A model generated the notes under the pieces. That model was given only the letters and a program-made list of their open reading frames with translations. It searched no databases and was not told the origin of the DNA. Of a stretch of DNA of 64,000 nt, positions 60,738 to 64,000 are shown one piece after another. The translations under genes and the position numbers were made by a program. Location of the stretch: assembly GCA_027037535.1 (NCBI GenBank), contig JALVZQ010000003.1, positions 124,001 to 188,000 of the forward strand. Direction: 5' to 3'. Source of the stretch: Acidilobaceae archaeon. GTDB lineage: Archaea; Thermoproteota; Thermoprotei_A; Sulfolobales; Acidilobaceae. Positions within the stretch are counted from its first letter, which is position 1. The number at the start of each line of letters is the position of its first letter.

Positions 60738-62684
60738 ATGGAAAAGAACAAAAAGATAAGGAGGCCGACGAAAATGAAGCCCCAAAAACTCGTCCCTATA
60801 CTAATACTCATAATACTCCTCCAACCAATTACACCAATATCCCACGCACAACTCCCAGGACTAGAAACACAGAAAATAAGCTGCACAGTACACATAGCTG
60901 CAGTATCCTCAAGCGGAAAAGGAGTACTAGGAAACCTCACAGTCACAATAGAATACCCAGGAACAGGAAAGGTCTATATATCAACAAGTCCAGCAGCAGA
61001 GCTCGACACGCAGGGAAGCGCGAGAACAGCAGCATTCGTCGCAAGCCTCTACGCAGGAGTACCAATGTGGAACTATAACTTCTACTATGATATAGAGAGC
61101 CCCAGCGTCATAATAGGAGGCCCAAGCGCAGGCGCAGAAATGACGCTCGCAACCCTCCTCCTCCTCACCGGCCATAAATGCAATGACACAATAGTAGCGA
61201 CGGGAATGATACAGCCAGACGGATCGATAGGTCCCGTCGGAGGACTCAAGGAAAAACTAGAAGCGGTAGCAGAATCAGGAGCAAAAGTATTCGTTGTACC
61301 AGCAGGCCAAACCACATACACATACTACACAGAAAAAATACGCAGGGTAGGACCATTCGTATACGTTACTAGAGAGCCTGTAACAATAAACCTATACCAG
61401 TACGGGCAACAGCTAGGAGTAACAGTATACTCTGCCGCAACAATCATCGACCTCTACAATATAGCGGTAAACGGCCACCCCCCAACATACAATATAAACA
61501 CTCCCGTATGGAACGAATCAGAAAACACCATACAATACATTAAACAAGCCTACCAAAGCCTCAGAAACCAGCTCGAAACTGAGCTAGACCAGATACAAAA
61601 CACTCAACAACTAAGTCAACTCATACAAGCCGCAAATCAATACGCTGAGAACGCCCAAAACTACTATGATAGGGGAGACTACTATCGGGCGCTAACACTA
61701 CTAGGACAAGCACTCATAACAGGCTGGACGGCTAAAGACACAGATACAGCGCTTAGCAACAATCTTGATGTAACAAACACTGTCTCGTCGATAAACCAGT
61801 CCATAATGCAGGTCTACAACCAGATTCAAGAAATAGAACAACAAGGCATATCAAATACAAGCCAACTATACAAGACAATGCGTGCTTATGCACTCATGGG
61901 GTTGGCAGCCTACTACTTTACGAGTGCGCTACAACAGCTACAGCAGGAGCAGAGCCAATATTCTCTCCCATATAATATACTAACCGGAGTAAACATACGT
62001 CCTCTAATACTTCTTGAAAACGCCAGATGGTATGCGACTCTCTCAAGCATCTGGCTAAACGTGACAAGCGGGCCATCAGAGCCAATAAACGCCACACTAG
62101 TTGAGAAAAGCTCTATTCTTCTAGAAAGCAATGCAAAGACAATGCTGGCATACACCACGACCTTACTACAAGAGGTAGGAGTAAGCGACGACAACGTCTC
62201 TATTGCAGCATACCTACTGGATCAAGCGATGTCTACGGAGGACCCCGTAGAGAGGCTGGGATTATCAATATACTCCATCGTAGTACTTAATGCAGTCATA
62301 CAAGAAACATTCCCTATGCAGACACAACAGGTGGTATCCGAACTACTATATGCCCTATCAGATAGGCAGAAGCCAGCGACAGAGCTGGAAGCTATACTAT
62401 TAAGACAAGCAATGAACACTAGTGGAACCACTAGTTTAAGATATGCTTCAGAGCTAGTGCTTGTAGACTCAATGTTGAGAATGGTGTCATCCAACAATTC
62501 AGCTCCACTAATAATAGAGCCCGGGACAGCGCCAAGCCAGCAATATACTGAGCAGTCGACGCAAAACGAGATCTCGGAGAACACTACTAGTACCACGTAC
62601 TATGCTCAATTAATAGTTATAGCATTGACACTAGTAATATTACTATATACTATTAAGATAGCGTCGGCCCGTCCGAGCCCATAG
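60738..62684 (+). CDS. Secreted membrane-anchored Lon-like (S16) serine protease
   Basis: The 648-residue protein has a signal peptide (KLVPILILIILLQPITPISHAQ), an S16 proteolytic domain and a C-terminal membrane anchor (LIVIALTLVILLYTI). The Lon dyad is intact: Ser130 in GGPSAGAEMTLATLL and Lys171 in GPVGGLKEKLEAV. There is no AAA+ module. Between ~250 and 620 lies a long helical, Q/N-rich region, possibly coiled-coil. It matches the archaeal secreted serine protease group with Lon-type domains. Extracytoplasmic quality control is inferred. The coding strand is strongly A/C-rich in its first half. Confidence 0.9.
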   Translation: MEKNKKIRRPTKMKPQKLVPILILIILLQPITPISHAQLPGLETQKISCTVHIAAVSSSGKGVLGNLTVTIEYPGTGKVYISTSPAAELDTQGSARTAAFVASLYAGVPMWNYNFYYDIESPSVIIGGPSAGAEMTLATLLLLTGHKCNDTIVATGMIQPDGSIGPVGGLKEKLEAVAESGAKVFVVPAGQTTYTYYTEKIRRVGPFVYVTREPVTINLYQYGQQLGVTVYSAATIIDLYNIAVNGHPPTYNINTPVWNESENTIQYIKQAYQSLRNQLETELDQIQNTQQLSQLIQAANQYAENAQNYYDRGDYYRALTLLGQALITGWTAKDTDTALSNNLDVTNTVSSINQSIMQVYNQIQEIEQQGISNTSQLYKTMRAYALMGLAAYYFTSALQQLQQEQSQYSLPYNILTGVNIRPLILLENARWYATLSSIWLNVTSGPSEPINATLVEKSSILLESNAKTMLAYTTTLLQEVGVSDDNVSIAAYLLDQAMSTEDPVERLGLSIYSIVVLNAVIQETFPMQTQQVVSELLYALSDRQKPATELEAILLRQAMNTSGTTSLRYASELVLVDSMLRMVSSNNSAPLIIEPGTAPSQQYTEQSTQNEISENTTSTTYYAQLIVIALTLVILLYTIKIASARPSP

Positions 62685-62735
62685 GAATACAGACTTATAT
62701 TAGGATAATGAGGAAAAGAAAAGAAGACTAACTGC

Positions 62736-63851
62736 TTATTGTTTGTTTCTCAGGTACTCATCTATCTTCTTTGCAGCTTCCATACCGCTCTTTAGAGCGG
62801 GTCCTATTAGGCTTGGCCCGTGTCTCACGTCGCCTGCTGCGAATACTCCTTCCCTAGTGGTCATGAAGTCATCGTTAGTTATTATGACTCCGCTATCGTC
62901 TACCTTTATACCGCAACATCCGTCTTCAATCGGGGGCGTTGGTAGGACTCCTACTGCCTTTAATACGTAGTCGAACTCCTCAACGAACTCGCTGCCCTCT
63001 ATGGGGACGGGCTTCGGCCTCTTCTCAGCGCTCGTCCGTACTAGCCTCATGCGTACGAATTTGACTAGCTTCTTGCCGTTCTCCTCGTAGAACTCTACGG
63101 GCTGTGTCAGCTCCCAGTAGTGGGCTCCCGCCGTTATTAGGTGATCGATCTCTCTTGGACCCATGGGCGCGTATTCCTTGCTCCTCCTATAGCTTAGCAC
63201 TACTTCTTTAACCTTGCCCTTAAGCTGTTCATAGGTCAAGGGTACTAGGACGGCGTCTGCTGCTGTGAGTCCTCCTCCTATTACGAGGATTCTTCCCTCT
63301 AGTGGAGGCACTTGGTCCCAGCTCTTATAGCCGTAGACTGCGTGGTGTAGTGCCACTAGCCATTCGACTGCGGGGTATACCCATGGGAGGTCTTCTCCTG
63401 GTACCCTCATGTCCCTTGTCTTCCATGTACCAGTGGCTATTAGGACCGCGTCGCTCTCCTTAATGATATCTTCTAGGTGTATCTTTTGCTGTGCACCTAC
63501 TACATCGTCCATTAGACCATAGCTCTTGGTCATGTCTACTTTTGTCCTTAGAACGAATTTCACTCCAGCATCCATGAGCTCCTTGATACCTTTTCTCACA
63601 GGCCCTTTAGGAATCCTAGTGACAGGTATACCGAATAGTATCATTCCTCCGGGCTCAGGGTTCATATCGTATACAGTGACATCGTAACCCTTACAGACAA
63701 GTATACCTGCCGCTCCTAGTCCTGCAGGACCTGCACCGATTATGGAGACCTTTTTCCCGTTCTTTTCCGGGATCTCCTTACATCTCAAGAACTTCATTTC
63801 TATCCACGCTCCAGTATATTTCTTTAGTGTCCAGGATTCGAAAACATGCAA
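62736..63851 (-). CDS. GltD-like NAD(P)/FAD-dependent oxidoreductase
   Basis: The 371-residue protein has two dinucleotide motifs, SIIGAGPAGLGAAG near the N-terminus (FAD) and ILVIGGGLTAADA in the middle (NAD(P)H), and ends with GVFAAGDVRHGPSLIGPAL. It corresponds to the flavin half of glutamate synthase small subunit/NfnB-like enzymes, without their N-terminal iron-sulfur domain. It may deliver electrons from NADPH to a ferredoxin or partner outside the window. ATG 63851 without a ribosome site; an AT-rich promoter follows upstream to the window end. Confidence 0.9.
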   Translation of the reverse strand: MHVFESWTLKKYTGAWIEMKFLRCKEIPEKNGKKVSIIGAGPAGLGAAGILVCKGYDVTVYDMNPEPGGMILFGIPVTRIPKGPVRKGIKELMDAGVKFVLRTKVDMTKSYGLMDDVVGAQQKIHLEDIIKESDAVLIATGTWKTRDMRVPGEDLPWVYPAVEWLVALHHAVYGYKSWDQVPPLEGRILVIGGGLTAADAVLVPLTYEQLKGKVKEVVLSYRRSKEYAPMGPREIDHLITAGAHYWELTQPVEFYEENGKKLVKFVRMRLVRTSAEKRPKPVPIEGSEFVEEFDYVLKAVGVLPTPPIEDGCCGIKVDDSGVIITNDDFMTTREGVFAAGDVRHGPSLIGPALKSGMEAAKKIDEYLRNKQ

Positions 63852-64000
63852 ACTAGATATTAAGTGAATAACAATCCTTGAATATGTATAACTGCATATA
63901 CGAAATGAATACTTTATCCCCCTACAATGAGCTCGCCGAGGATCCCCCTAACCGTACAGTATTATGAAGTATACTTGTACGCAGAGTATTAACACGAGAA

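Overview
The window looks like a chromosomal stretch of a hyperthermophilic crenarchaeon, probably in the Desulfurococcales (inference). The evidence is topoisomerase VI (both subunits), a four-subunit archaeal pyruvate:ferredoxin oxidoreductase, archaeal-type methionine aminopeptidase, an archaeal S16 protease, heavy use of AGG/AGA/ATA/CTA codons, frequent GTG/TTG starts, leaderless-type promoters (TATA box 25-30 nt before the start codon), GGAGGTG ribosome sites and a CRISPR repeat ending in ATAGAAAG. I found no rRNA or tRNA gene.

Left part (1-16 kb): a minus-strand 2-hydroxyacid (D-lactate/glycolate) oxidation operon made of a GlcD-like flavoprotein, a GlcF-like iron-sulfur protein split into two genes, and a LUD/ferredoxin protein that runs off the left edge. 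Next come a three-gene roadblock/LC7 module of unknown job, a convergent unknown gene and a 750-base AT-rich gap. Then follow an ABC-class ATPase (COG3044 type), top6B-top6A, a pilin-like protein, a degenerate SDR, a rhomboid protease and an APH-like kinase.

Central part (16-34 kb): a complete-looking CRISPR-Cas locus. On the minus strand lie csa1(cas4)-cas1-cas2-cas4-CARF-cas6. Divergent from them is an A/C-only leader and an array of 40 intact 24-nt repeats plus one eroded internal and one eroded terminal repeat. After the array comes a type III-B effector operon cmr4-cmr5-cmr1-cmr6-cas10-cmr3, and a convergent csx1 CARF-HEPN RNase. Cas10 keeps HD and GGDD, so cyclic-oligoadenylate signalling to Csx1, with the APE2256-family CARF protein as a possible ring nuclease, is the likely scheme. 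No type I interference genes are present. The C-terminal end of cmr6 looks frameshifted and cmr4 has no canonical start behind its strong ribosome site.

Right part (34-64 kb): housekeeping genes (UPF0173 hydrolase, map, DUF1512 protein, metG, glycerate 2-kinase, porGDAB, Asp/Glu racemase family, WecG-type glycosyltransferase, HIT and DHH proteins, A24 prepilin peptidase). There is also a five-gene MoxR/DUF58/DUF4129/DUF4350 membrane operon, an eIF2B-family protein behind a structured leader, a secreted Lon-like protease and a GltD-like flavoprotein. A 22-bp palindromic element occurs three times between 36.2 and 40.6 kb and is the most interesting unexplained non-coding signal, together with the structured leader at 60.5 kb.
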